DNA of 64,000 nucleotides from Candidatus Faecousia intestinigallinarum (lineage in GTDB: Bacteria; Bacillota; Clostridia; Oscillospirales; Oscillospiraceae), in NCBI GenBank assembly GCA_018715805.1, contig DVKX01000030.1, positions 1-64,000 on the forward strand, given 5' to 3'. Each line of letters starts with the position of its first letter. Position 1 is the first letter of the stretch. Below are positions 50,713-59,519 of this stretch, in pieces. The notes under the pieces are model-generated. The model saw only the letters and a list, made by a program, of their open reading frames with translations, made no database searches and was not told the origin of the DNA. A program made the position numbers and the translations under genes.

Positions 50713-51555
50713 TTAGGTGGTTTTATAGCCGCAGCAGCCGGCATTTCCCTTGCCGCTTTGTTTATTGTCGCAGCAATTCCTGGGCGCAAACTGCCCTGTG
50801 GGGAAGGGAATCCGGGAGAACATCTCGCAGGGATCCTCTGCGCAGCCCACATCGTCGCAGCACTCCTTGGTGGGGATGCAGTAATCCAGCACGGGTACAA
50901 CCACTTGCGCGTCGCGCTCCAGCCGGATGATGGAGAACTGCCCCAGGGTAACGAACAGCCGGCGCCGGTCGCCGGAGAGCACCAATTCATCGTCGAACAT
51001 CCCCCGGATCTTGGCCGGGATCTGCGCGGCGGTGTTCTCCTTACAGTGGCAGTCGCAGACCTCCCGCACACAGGAACTGAGCACCATGGGGTCCAGCACC
51101 TCCACCACGGCGGTGGGGCGGTTGGCACTTTGCAGCGTAGCCCCGTCGGCCTCTCCAATGCGGGTGTCGCTGGTGAAGATATGCGCCTTGCTGTCCTCGC
51201 CGCACAGCGCTACCCGCTTGGAAAAGCAGGCTAAGCCGTAAAGCGTGGCCGGCCGGGTGGCGCCAATGACGGCGTCCGCCAGCACCCGATAGTAGAAGGT
51301 CACATCAATGCAATAATGATTCGGATCAAAGGCCATCGGCTCCACATCGATATAGGTATGCAGCAGTTCCGCGCAGCGCACCTTGGCGCTGGTGGCCGTG
51401 TCCAGCAGGCACTGGGATCCCTTGGTCAGATAGACCCGCAGATCCTCGATGCAGTCCTTATCCCGGCAGCTGTCCGTGATCTTTCGCGTGTGGATGGCGA
51501 GCGCTCCGGCCTGATCATCCGGCCCGCAGCGCATCCCTCTGGAATTGTCAGACAT
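50713..51555 (-). CDS. Cysteine-rich conserved protein, possibly spore-associated
   Basis: 280 residues, no signal peptide. The first part (RKITDSCRDKDCIEDLRVYLT, VRCAELLHTYIDVEPMAF, IDVTFYYRVLADA) forms a beta-rich domain. A second domain includes CVREVCDCHCKENTAAQIP, and the end is rich in Cys (RNCCDNK, NAGCCGY). About twenty cysteines would allow extensive disulfide cross-linking. This resembles coat or exosporium proteins of spore formers, but the assignment is inference. AGGAGGTATTCACC precedes the ATG at 51555. An extended frame to 51957 lacks a start and changes composition. Confidence 0.72.
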   Translation of the reverse strand: MSDNSRGMRCGPDDQAGALAIHTRKITDSCRDKDCIEDLRVYLTKGSQCLLDTATSAKVRCAELLHTYIDVEPMAFDPNHYCIDVTFYYRVLADAVIGATRPATLYGLACFSKRVALCGEDSKAHIFTSDTRIGEADGATLQSANRPTAVVEVLDPMVLSSCVREVCDCHCKENTAAQIPAKIRGMFDDELVLSGDRRRLFVTLGQFSIIRLERDAQVVVPVLDYCIPTKECCDDVGCAEDPCEMFSRIPFPTGQFAPRNCCDNKQSGKGNAGCCGYKTT

Positions 51556-51977
51556 GGTGAATACCTCCTGTTGGATTTCACAGTGCATAAGCAAAAACCG
51601 CTTATAGGACAGTTTATGCGCTTCTTTACCGGCTGTGCATCCTGCAAGCCGCTTTCCATTCAATACGGTATCCAGCGTCCCCAGGAAGGGAAAACACAAA
51701 ATCTTCCGTTCTAAATTTATATGAGCACAAGATATTGTATATATTGGGTATTTTTTACTGAACTGTGAAACGACTGCGGCCGCGTCCTTTCCGTTTGCTC
51801 TTTTTCCCCGACAATTTTTCCGAGCGCCGCGCGGCGTTTTTCTTCGCTTTTCCCCCACATCGCCGCCGCTTTTTGTCATTCTCCCTGGCTCCAGCGGAAA
51901 AACGCGGACTTTTTCCCCATTACCCCATTTTTCTGTATTCCGGGGAACTTCCAACAAATAGCGCTCTTTCCAGGCGT
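51556..51977. other. Intergenic region between the cysteine-rich gene and nrdD
   Basis: No gene is seen. On the minus strand CATATAAAT (51723-51715) with ATA 14 bases upstream loosely recalls a sporulation sigma-E site for the cysteine-rich gene, but the match is partial. The rest is low in structure. Confidence 0.4.
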
Positions 51978-52028
51978 TATCAATATTTTGTGTTTTGCAC
52001 TTGACAAAAGCACAATATGTAGTATAAT
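51978..52028 (+). promoter_or_regulatory. nrdD promoter with two NrdR-type boxes
   Basis: TTGACA (52001-52006), 16-bp spacer, TATAAT (52023-52028). Box 1 (51978-51993) matches 12 of 16 and box 2 (52010-52025) 13 of 16 positions of the NrdR consensus ACACWATATMTWGTGT. Their starts are 32 bp apart, three helical turns, the arrangement known for NrdR control of nrd genes. Box 2 overlaps the -10 element. Confidence 0.75.
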
Positions 52029-52080
52029 GGGTATCACACGGCGCGGTTTCGCCAAATGTCGCGCAGAAGGAGGACTACCT

Positions 52081-54306
52081 ATGAAAATTATTAAGAGAAA
52101 CGGTGCGGAAGTCGTTTTCGATATCAATAAGATTATCATGGCCGTCACCAAGGCCAATCAAGCGGCCGACGAGAAAGTCCGTATGACCCCCCTGCAGATC
52201 CAGCGCATCTCCCAGAGCGTGCAGATCTCCTGCGAGGAGATGGGGCGCAGCCCCTCCGTGGAGGAAATCCAGGATCTAGTGGAGAAAGCCATTATGGCGC
52301 ACGGCGCTTTTGAGGTAGCCAAGCAGTATATTACCTACCGCTACACCCGCAGCCTGCTGCGCCAGTCCAATACCACGGATGACCGCATCCTCTCCCTCAT
52401 TGAGTGCAACAACGAAGAAGTGAAGCAGGAGAACGCCAATAAGAATCCCACCATCAACGCGGTGCAGCGGGACTATATGGCCGGCGAGGTGTCCAAGGAC
52501 ATCACCCAGCGTATCCTCCTCCCCGCCGATGTGGTGGCCGCCCATGAGGCCGGCATTATCCACTTCCACGACTCCGACTACTACGCCCAGCATATGCACA
52601 ACTGCGACCTGGTGAACCTGGAGGATATGCTCCAGAACGGCACCGTGATCTCCGGTACGCTCATTGAGAAGCCCCACTCTTTCTCCACCGCCTGCAATAT
52701 CGCCACCCAGATCATCGCCCAGGTGGCCTCCAACCAGTACGGCGGCCAGTCCATCAGTCTGACCCATCTGGCGCCCTTTGTGCAGGTGAGCCGTGAGAAA
52801 ATCCGCCGCAATGTGGAACAGGAAATGCAGGTGTTCGGCATCCAGCCCACGGAAGCGCAGATTTCCAAAGTTGTGGAAGAGCGCCTCCGGGACGAAGTCC
52901 GCCGGGGCGTGCAGACCATCCAGTATCAGGTAGTCACGTTAATGACTACTAACGGTCAGGCGCCGTTCATCACCGTATTTATGTACCTGAACGAAGCCCG
53001 CAGCCCTCAGGAGAAGCAGGATTTGGCTTTGATCATCGAGGAAATGCTCCGTCAGCGTTATGAGGGCGTGAAGAACGAAAGCGGCGTGTGGATCACCCCC
53101 GCTTTCCCCAAGCTGATCTATGTGCTGGAGGAGGACAATGTCCGGGAGGGCTCCCCCTACTGGTATCTTACCCGTCTTGCTGCTCAGTGCACTGCCAAGC
53201 GGATGGTACCCGACTATATCAGCGAGAAAAAAATGCGGGAGTACAAGCTCTCCAAGGGCGAGACTGTGGGACACGGCGACGTGTACACCTGCATGGGCTG
53301 CCGGTCTTTCCTGACTCCTGACCGCTCCGGCAACGGCTGGAACAACATTGCCAACGCCAAGAATTATGAGCCAGGCAAGCCCAAGTACTACGGCCGCTTT
53401 AACCAGGGCGTGGTCACCATCAACCTGGTGGATGTGGCGCTGTCCTCTCAGCGGGATACCGCCAAATTCTGGGAAATTTTTGACGAGCGGCTGGATCTGT
53501 GCCATCGGGCGCTGCGCTGCCGCCACGAGCGGCTGAAAGGCACCCTGTCCGACGCCGCCCCCATCCTGTGGCAGTACGGCGCACTGGCACGGCTGGAAAA
53601 GGGCGAACCCATTGACAAGCTGCTCTACGGCGGCTACTCGACCATCTCTCTGGGCTATGCCGGACTTTATGAGTGCGTAAAATATATGACCGGCCGCTCC
53701 CACACCGACCCAGAGGCCAAGCCCTTTGCCCTGCAGGTAATGCAGCATATGAACGACAAGTGCCTGGAGTGGAAAACCGCCGAGGATATTGACTACTCTC
53801 TGTACGGCACCCCCTTGGAGTCCACCACCTACAAGTTCGCCAAATGCCTGCAAAACCGCTTCGGCATGATCCCCGGCATCACGGACAAGAGTTATATTAC
53901 CAACTCCTACCATGTCCACGTAACCGAGGAAATTGATGCTTTCACCAAGCTGGCCTTCGAGGCGGAGTTCCAGCAGCTCTCCCCCGGCGGCGCCATCAGC
54001 TATGTGGAAGTGCCGGATATGCAGAACAACATCGACGCCGTACTGGAGCTGATGCAGTTCATTTACGACAACATCATGTATGCCGAGCTGAATACCAAGA
54101 GCGACTACTGCCAGGTCTGCGGCTACGACGGCGAGATCGAGATTCAGGAGGATGCAGACGGCAAGCTGGTATGGATTTGCCCCCAGTGCGGCAATACCGA
54201 CCAGAGCAAGATGAATGTGGCTCGCCGCACCTGCGGCTACATCGGCACCCAGTTCTGGAATCAGGGCCGCACCCAGGAGATTAAGGATCGGGTGCTCCAC
54301 CTGTAA
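52081..54306 (+). CDS. nrdD: Anaerobic ribonucleoside-triphosphate reductase
   Basis: 741 residues. The class III enzyme reduces NTPs to dNTPs with a glycyl radical. The N-terminal ATP-cone (MKIIKRNGAEVVFDINKI) gives allosteric control. Catalytic cysteines lie in SFSTACNIA and TCMGCRS. The C-terminal zinc site is CQVCGYD and CPQCGN. The glycyl radical loop is RRTCGYIGTQFWNQGR. AAGGAGGACTACCT precedes the ATG. The activase gene nrdG, usually next door, is absent here. Confidence 0.97.
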   Translation: MKIIKRNGAEVVFDINKIIMAVTKANQAADEKVRMTPLQIQRISQSVQISCEEMGRSPSVEEIQDLVEKAIMAHGAFEVAKQYITYRYTRSLLRQSNTTDDRILSLIECNNEEVKQENANKNPTINAVQRDYMAGEVSKDITQRILLPADVVAAHEAGIIHFHDSDYYAQHMHNCDLVNLEDMLQNGTVISGTLIEKPHSFSTACNIATQIIAQVASNQYGGQSISLTHLAPFVQVSREKIRRNVEQEMQVFGIQPTEAQISKVVEERLRDEVRRGVQTIQYQVVTLMTTNGQAPFITVFMYLNEARSPQEKQDLALIIEEMLRQRYEGVKNESGVWITPAFPKLIYVLEEDNVREGSPYWYLTRLAAQCTAKRMVPDYISEKKMREYKLSKGETVGHGDVYTCMGCRSFLTPDRSGNGWNNIANAKNYEPGKPKYYGRFNQGVVTINLVDVALSSQRDTAKFWEIFDERLDLCHRALRCRHERLKGTLSDAAPILWQYGALARLEKGEPIDKLLYGGYSTISLGYAGLYECVKYMTGRSHTDPEAKPFALQVMQHMNDKCLEWKTAEDIDYSLYGTPLESTTYKFAKCLQNRFGMIPGITDKSYITNSYHVHVTEEIDAFTKLAFEAEFQQLSPGGAISYVEVPDMQNNIDAVLELMQFIYDNIMYAELNTKSDYCQVCGYDGEIEIQEDADGKLVWICPQCGNTDQSKMNVARRTCGYIGTQFWNQGRTQEIKDRVLHL

Positions 54307-54322
54307 GATTGTTTTCAAATTC

Positions 54323-54362
54323 AAGCAAAGCCAATCCCTGCGGGATTGGCTTTGCTTGTTTT
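54323..54362 (+). terminator. Terminator after nrdD
   Basis: A 16-bp perfect stem (AAGCAAAGCCAATCCC and complement), 3-base loop, followed by GTTTT. Confidence 0.93.
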
Positions 54363-54506
54363 GGCAGGTTGACATAATTCTATTGCTCCCGTCCAGATGC
54401 CTCTCTGCCAGAGGTGCGGAAGCGGAGCGCCAGACGCTATTTCCCCTTCTCTTTCTGTTTCCTCTGGCGGTGGAGGGGCTGCAATTCCTCGTCTTATGAA
54501 AAAATT

Positions 54507-54540
54507 TTACCGGGGTACGGCTCTATGCCGTCCCCGGTAA
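54507..54540 (-). terminator. Terminator after rsgA
   Basis: On the minus strand TTACCGGGG/CCCCGGTAA with an inner ACGGC/GCCGT stem, followed by AATTTTTTC. It ends the large priA-rsgA cluster. Confidence 0.9.
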
Positions 54541-54553
54541 TTGGATTGCTTTC

Positions 54554-55438
54554 TCACTTGACCTCCCAGGCCTTAAATTGGCTGGCTTTTTCATAGAGCC
54601 GCAGATAACTCTGATAGCGGCTTGGCTCTACAGCACCCGTTTCCACCGCCCGGCGCAGGGCGCAGGCAGGTTCCTTTCGGTGAGAACAGTCATGGAATTG
54701 GCAATTCCCCAGGTAGGGGGCAAAATCCGGAAAGGCGTACTGCAAATTCTCCTTAAGAATCACTTCCATCTGGTCTGTATCAAAGGAAGAGAAGCCCGGC
54801 GTATCTGCCACAAAGGTATCCTCTCCCAAAGCGTACAACTCCACATGGCGGGTAGTATGCCGTCCGCGCCCCAGCTTTTCCGATACCTCCCCAGTGGCCA
54901 GGGACAGCCCCGGGCACAGCCGGTTCAGGATACTGCTCTTTCCCACCCCGGAGTTACCGGTAAAGGCGGTGAGCTTCCCCCGGATCAGCTGGCGCAGTTC
55001 CTCCACGCCCAGTCCTGTCTCCGCGCTGGTCTGGATCACGGGAAATCCCGCACGGCGGTAAATTCCCGCCAAGTCATCCCCTGTATCCAGATCGCACTTA
55101 TTTACACAGATATAGACGTTCACCTGCTGATCTGCGGCAATGGCCGCCACCCGGTCAATGAGGTAGGGATCTGTCACCGGGTTTACATTGGCGGCAAAGA
55201 TTACCAATGCATCCACATTGGCAATGGCGGGACGGACAAAGCAGTTTCGCCGGGGAAAAATTCGTTCCACCATACCCTTGCCGTGCTCCACAGTGATCTC
55301 CACCATGTCCCCGGTGAGGGGGCTGACCTCCCGGCGCAGGCTTCCCCTGCCCCGGCAGGTCACGTTCCCCATGGCCGTCTGTACTTCATAAAATCCGCTG
55401 AGCGAGCGCAGGATGCGCCCCGTTGTTCTCTCTGCCAT
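54554..55438 (-). CDS. rsgA: Ribosome small subunit GTPase RsgA
   Basis: 294 residues. A circularly permuted GTPase that matures the 30S subunit. Order: OB fold (GFYEVQTAMGNVTCRGRG), G4 VNKCDL, G5 TSAETG, G1 FTGNSGVGKSS, G3 DTPGF, then the zinc finger NCQFHDCSH...EPACAL. The ATG overlaps the kinase gene stop by one base. Standard position after the PASTA kinase in Firmicutes. Confidence 0.96.
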   Translation of the reverse strand: MAERTTGRILRSLSGFYEVQTAMGNVTCRGRGSLRREVSPLTGDMVEITVEHGKGMVERIFPRRNCFVRPAIANVDALVIFAANVNPVTDPYLIDRVAAIAADQQVNVYICVNKCDLDTGDDLAGIYRRAGFPVIQTSAETGLGVEELRQLIRGKLTAFTGNSGVGKSSILNRLCPGLSLATGEVSEKLGRGRHTTRHVELYALGEDTFVADTPGFSSFDTDQMEVILKENLQYAFPDFAPYLGNCQFHDCSHRKEPACALRRAVETGAVEPSRYQSYLRLYEKASQFKAWEVK

Positions 55439-57708
55439 CAGCTTGTAAAGTCCACCTTCTGCGTCTGGAAGTATTTTCCATTGATATATACATCATAGTA
55501 TACCACGCCGGAACCGGTAAGCTCCAGCTGCACATAGGAACCGCCGTCTGCAATGGTCTGCTCGTGTATCACCTGGTCATTCAGCCGGATACTGACTGTG
55601 TATTCCTCCACGTGCCCCTCCAGCAAGCCGAAAGTCACCGTTTTCGTAACCGCAGGCGGGGTTGTCGGCACTGTAGTAGGCGGCTCAGTGGGTCCTTTGG
55701 AAATCTGCAGCACAATCTGCGATTTGATATCCGCCAGCGTATCCGGGTTGATGGACTGCCTCACCACGGTATTTTCTGCCGCGTCATTGTCCACCAGTTC
55801 CTCCTTCACATTGTCAAAGCCCATTTCCGCCAGCTTCCGCCTCGCCTCGTCCAGCGTATCGCCCACCACATTGGGTACCGCCCGCTTCACCACGCCGCTG
55901 GAAACCTCCAGCGTGACTTCCGTGGTCACATCCGCCTCCGTATGTGCCCGGAGGCTCTGGTTAATCACCTCGCCGCTGGGCCGGTCGCTGTCCACCTCTT
56001 CAATCTCCACATTCTTGAAGCCGTTTTCCGCAAGTTTCTCCACCGCGGCCGTTTCGTTCATGCCCTCCACATTGGGCACTTCCATCATGCCTGTGCTGAC
56101 CCAGAGCGTTACCGTCTGCCCATCTTCCAGTGGCTGACCTTCAAAGGGATCCGTACGGATAATCCGCCCCTTTGTCACCGTCGGACTGTTTTCCTGACGG
56201 ATCATAGGCACGATTCCCTGCCCCTCCAGGAAATTCTCCGCCATAGACTGCTCCATGCCCACCAGGTTTTCCATGGTTTTGTCCAGCGGTTCCTCTCCCA
56301 GGCTCACATCCACATATACCACGGTATTTTCAACAACCATCTCGCCGGCATTGGGGGTTTGCCCCATGATCTGGTCTTTTTCATATTCATCGCTGTACAT
56401 CCGCTCCCGCAGGGTAATCTGCAGATCTGCGTATGTAGGCAGCTCCTCAAAATTTTCGCCCAGCAATGCCGGTACCTGCACCATCTTTTCTTCCGACCCA
56501 ACGCCGCTGCCAAAGAGAACCACCAGGAATACCACAATCGCCAAAACCGCTACCGCCGAACAGGCTACGATGGCAATGGTGGTAATGCGGTTGCGCTTCT
56601 CCTCTTCCTCCCGGCGGCGCTGACTTTCCCGTCCGGCGGGGGTACGCCCTGTGCCGGCATGGGCGGTACTGCCGCCGCTTCGGGCAGGTGCAGTTTCCCG
56701 TTTGCGCTGCGCCGGCTCCGCCGTCTGCTCCCGGTGAACCCTGGGCGGTTCTCCCCGGCGATCCGCCACCCGCTCCGCTGTGGTGCGGGGATGGGCAGGC
56801 GCCTGTTCCTGTGGCCGCACGCCGGTCAGATGCAGCGCTGCATCCATATCCCCTGTGTCATATTGGAACCGGATAGCGGGATCTTTACGGAATTCCTCCA
56901 TATCGTAGAGCATGGCGGTAGCAGAGTCATAGCGGTCGTTGGGGTCGTGCGCCATGGCCTTCATAATGATCTGCTCCAGTCCGCCAGGGATATTAGGGTT
57001 CAGAGTAGAGGGCAGCGGCGCGCCGCCATTGATGTGCTGGATGGCCACCGCTACAGGAGACTCCCCGTCAAAGGGCGGCCTGCCCGCCATCATTTCATAC
57101 ATCACGACGCCCAGGGAATAAATATCCGAACGGTTATCCACCCGACTGCCCTTGGCCTGCTCTGGAGAGATATAGTGCACGGAGCCCAGCGCCTCCTTAG
57201 TCAGCGTGTTGCCCTTGGACATGATCCGGGCAATGCCGAAATCTGCCACCTTCACAGAGCCATTTTTCAGCACCATTACATTGTGGGGCTTAATGTCCCG
57301 GTGGACAATCCCCCGGCTGTGGGCGTGCTCCAGCGCTTTGGCGATCTGCATGGCAAAATGCAGCGTCTCCTTCCAATTCAGGATGCCCTTCTTCTCCATG
57401 TATTGCTTCAGGCTGATGCCGTCGATCAGCTCCATAACGATATAATCCGCCTCAAGAGAAGTGGAGACATCGTACACTGATACAATATTCGGGTGGCTGA
57501 GCATGGCCACCGCCTGTCCCTCCGCATGGAACCGGCGGCGAAACTCCTCATCCTGGGAGTATTCATCCTTCAGGATCTTCACTGCTACCAGTCTGTTCAG
57601 CCGATGACAGCGAGCTTTATATACCACGGCCATGCCTCCGGTGCCAATGACCTCCAGAATCTCATAACGGTTGTCCAGCAGACGGCCAATATATTTATCT
57701 GTATCCAT
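55438..57708 (-). CDS. prkC: PASTA-domain Ser/Thr protein kinase (PrkC/Stk type)
   Basis: 756 residues. Kinase domain 1-270: G-loop VIGTGGMAVVYKA, K44 in VAVKIL, HRDIKPHN (D137), DFGIAR. A basic, proline-rich juxtamembrane linker (about 290-372) leads to a membrane helix (374-400). Four extracellular PASTA domains follow (about 408-471, 474-540, 542-605, 608-672), sensing muropeptides or lipid II. A Thr/Pro stalk and a ~75-residue C-terminal domain of beta type end the protein. AAAGGAG precedes the ATG at 57708. The cognate phosphatase is encoded directly upstream. Confidence 0.96.
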   Translation of the reverse strand: MDTDKYIGRLLDNRYEILEVIGTGGMAVVYKARCHRLNRLVAVKILKDEYSQDEEFRRRFHAEGQAVAMLSHPNIVSVYDVSTSLEADYIVMELIDGISLKQYMEKKGILNWKETLHFAMQIAKALEHAHSRGIVHRDIKPHNVMVLKNGSVKVADFGIARIMSKGNTLTKEALGSVHYISPEQAKGSRVDNRSDIYSLGVVMYEMMAGRPPFDGESPVAVAIQHINGGAPLPSTLNPNIPGGLEQIIMKAMAHDPNDRYDSATAMLYDMEEFRKDPAIRFQYDTGDMDAALHLTGVRPQEQAPAHPRTTAERVADRRGEPPRVHREQTAEPAQRKRETAPARSGGSTAHAGTGRTPAGRESQRRREEEEKRNRITTIAIVACSAVAVLAIVVFLVVLFGSGVGSEEKMVQVPALLGENFEELPTYADLQITLRERMYSDEYEKDQIMGQTPNAGEMVVENTVVYVDVSLGEEPLDKTMENLVGMEQSMAENFLEGQGIVPMIRQENSPTVTKGRIIRTDPFEGQPLEDGQTVTLWVSTGMMEVPNVEGMNETAAVEKLAENGFKNVEIEEVDSDRPSGEVINQSLRAHTEADVTTEVTLEVSSGVVKRAVPNVVGDTLDEARRKLAEMGFDNVKEELVDNDAAENTVVRQSINPDTLADIKSQIVLQISKGPTEPPTTVPTTPPAVTKTVTFGLLEGHVEEYTVSIRLNDQVIHEQTIADGGSYVQLELTGSGVVYYDVYINGKYFQTQKVDFTS

Positions 57709-57734
57709 ATCGCAGTTCTCCTTTCCCGTCCGGG

Positions 57735-58466
57735 CTAGATCTGAATGAGTACGCTGGTCACATTGTCCGGCGCGCCCCGGGATTTGGCAATGTCCAGCAA
57801 GCGTTGACAGCACATCTGCTTATTGACGCCGTGCACCACTTCAAACAGGATCTCCTGGTCGTCCATCATATTGGAAAGGCCGTCGCTGCACAGCAGCAGA
57901 CAATCTCCCCGGGACAGCTTGCAGTGGAACAGATCGCTTTCCACCACCGGCTCCGTGCCGATGGCGCGGGTAATAAAGTTCTTTCCGGGATAAGTCCTGG
58001 CGCGCTCCGGCGTCAGCTCTCCCCGCTCCACCATCATCTGCACCAGCGAATGGTCTTTCGTGACCTGCTGGATGCCGGTTCGGTCAATGGTGTAAACCCG
58101 GCTGTCTCCCACGTTGATGATGGTAGCTTCTTTTCCATGGAGCAGGACAGCCACCAGGGTAGTGCCCATGCCCAAAAACTCTTCAAATTGCTTGGATTGG
58201 TCAAAAACTGTAAAATTCGCCAGCTTTACCGCACCCCGGAGCATTTGGTTGGTGCTTTCCCGATCCAAACTGCTTACCCATGTGCGCTTTACCTCCTGGG
58301 TGAATACCTCCACCGCCAGGGAACTGGCCACATTGCCGGATTTGGCGCCGCCCATGCCATCACAGACCACACACAGCAGGGTATTTCTGTCCAGCTGTTC
58401 TATTTGATAGGAATCCTGGTTCTGGGTTCGAATACAGCCAGGGTCTGAAAGTGACCAATATTGCAT
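57735..58466 (-). CDS. prpC: PP2C-type protein phosphatase (PrpC/Stp)
   Basis: 243 residues, PPM family. It dephosphorylates the PASTA kinase and its targets. Metal-binding motifs: RTQNQDSY, VCDGMGGAKSGNVAS, NVGDSRVYT, CSDGLSNMM, and GAPDNVTSVLI at the end. AAAGGAGCAAGTCCT precedes the ATG. 26 bases before the kinase gene. Confidence 0.95.
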   Translation of the reverse strand: MQYWSLSDPGCIRTQNQDSYQIEQLDRNTLLCVVCDGMGGAKSGNVASSLAVEVFTQEVKRTWVSSLDRESTNQMLRGAVKLANFTVFDQSKQFEEFLGMGTTLVAVLLHGKEATIINVGDSRVYTIDRTGIQQVTKDHSLVQMMVERGELTPERARTYPGKNFITRAIGTEPVVESDLFHCKLSRGDCLLLCSDGLSNMMDDQEILFEVVHGVNKQMCCQRLLDIAKSRGAPDNVTSVLIQI

Positions 58467-58490
58467 AGGACTTGCTCCTTTCCTGAAAGA

Positions 58491-59519
58491 CTATGCTTGT
58501 TGCTTTGTATAGTTTCTGCGCAGCTGCCCGCAGGAAGCGTCGATATCGCCGCCCAATGTCCGCCGCACCGTTGCGCTGATGCCGCCATCCGTCAGGATCC
58601 GCTGGAATTCCGCCACCGCCTGACGGGTGCTGGGCTTCAGCGGGCTTTCCTCCACCCGATTCAGGGGAATCAGGTTCACATGCGCGGGCAGTCCTTTCAG
58701 CCGCTGCAGCAGCTCTCGGGCGTGCTCCGGCGCATCGTTCACGCCTTGAATCATAGCGTATTCAAAAGAAATCCGTCGGGAGGTGGCAGCATAATACCGC
58801 CGGCAGGCGTCCAGCAGTATATCCACAGGATAAGCGCGGTTTATCGGCATGATCGTGTCCCGCACCGCGTCATTGGGCGCGTGCAGAGACACCGACAGGG
58901 TAAGCTGCAGCTTTTCCTGCGCCAGTGCGTCGATTTTTGGCACAATGCCGCAGGTGGACAAGCTAATATGCCGCATGGAGATATTCATCCCCTCCGGGCT
59001 GTTCACCAAGGACAGGAAGCGCAGCACGTTTTCATAATTGTCCAGCGGTTCGCCGATACCCATGAGCACAATATGGGAAATGGGCAAGCCGGAATCCAGC
59101 TGGGTGTAGAGCACCTGATCCAGCATTTCCTGCGGCTCCAGCCTGCGCACCAAGCCGCCCAGCGTGGATGCGCAGAAAGCGCAGCCCATCCGGCAGCCCA
59201 CTTCCGAAGAAATACATACGGTGTTGCCGTAATGGTAGCGCATCAGCACCGTTTCCACGCAGTTACCGTCGGCCAGCCGCCAGAGGTACTTGATGGTGCC
59301 GTCCCGCTGAGACGCCTGCCTGCGGACGGCCTGGGGGATGTATAGGGGGTATTGCGCTGCCAAAGTTTCCCGCAGAGCTTTCGGCAGGTTGCTCATCTGT
59401 TGATAACCCGCTCCCTGATGAAGCCAGCCATAGAGCTGCTTGGCACGAAAGGCGGGCTGCCCCATATTTTCCAGCATCGCTGCCAGCTCCGGCAGCGTCA
59501 TGGCTCTGATATGTTTCAT
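58491..59519 (-). CDS. rlmN: 23S rRNA A2503 / tRNA A37 methyltransferase RlmN
   Basis: 342 residues. Radical SAM enzyme. The 4Fe-4S motif CRMGCAFC is present. GIGEPLDNYENVLRFL, STCGIVPKI and the C-terminal DASCGQLR cysteine (methyl carrier) complete the signature. The start overlaps the rsmB stop (ATGA). Confidence 0.96.
   Translation of the reverse strand: MKHIRAMTLPELAAMLENMGQPAFRAKQLYGWLHQGAGYQQMSNLPKALRETLAAQYPLYIPQAVRRQASQRDGTIKYLWRLADGNCVETVLMRYHYGNTVCISSEVGCRMGCAFCASTLGGLVRRLEPQEMLDQVLYTQLDSGLPISHIVLMGIGEPLDNYENVLRFLSLVNSPEGMNISMRHISLSTCGIVPKIDALAQEKLQLTLSVSLHAPNDAVRDTIMPINRAYPVDILLDACRRYYAATSRRISFEYAMIQGVNDAPEHARELLQRLKGLPAHVNLIPLNRVEESPLKPSTRQAVAEFQRILTDGGISATVRRTLGGDIDASCGQLRRNYTKQQA

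Noticed and set aside
51715-51740. Sigma-E type sporulation promoter upstream of the cysteine-rich gene
   Set aside because: CATATAAAT matches the -10 consensus only in part and ATA is too short to be specific; kept as a hint, not a feature.
55423-57480. 685-codon rightward frame antisense to the PASTA kinase gene
   Set aside because: It is a by-product of codon bias on the opposite strand; the kinase and PASTA motifs show that the leftward frame is the gene.
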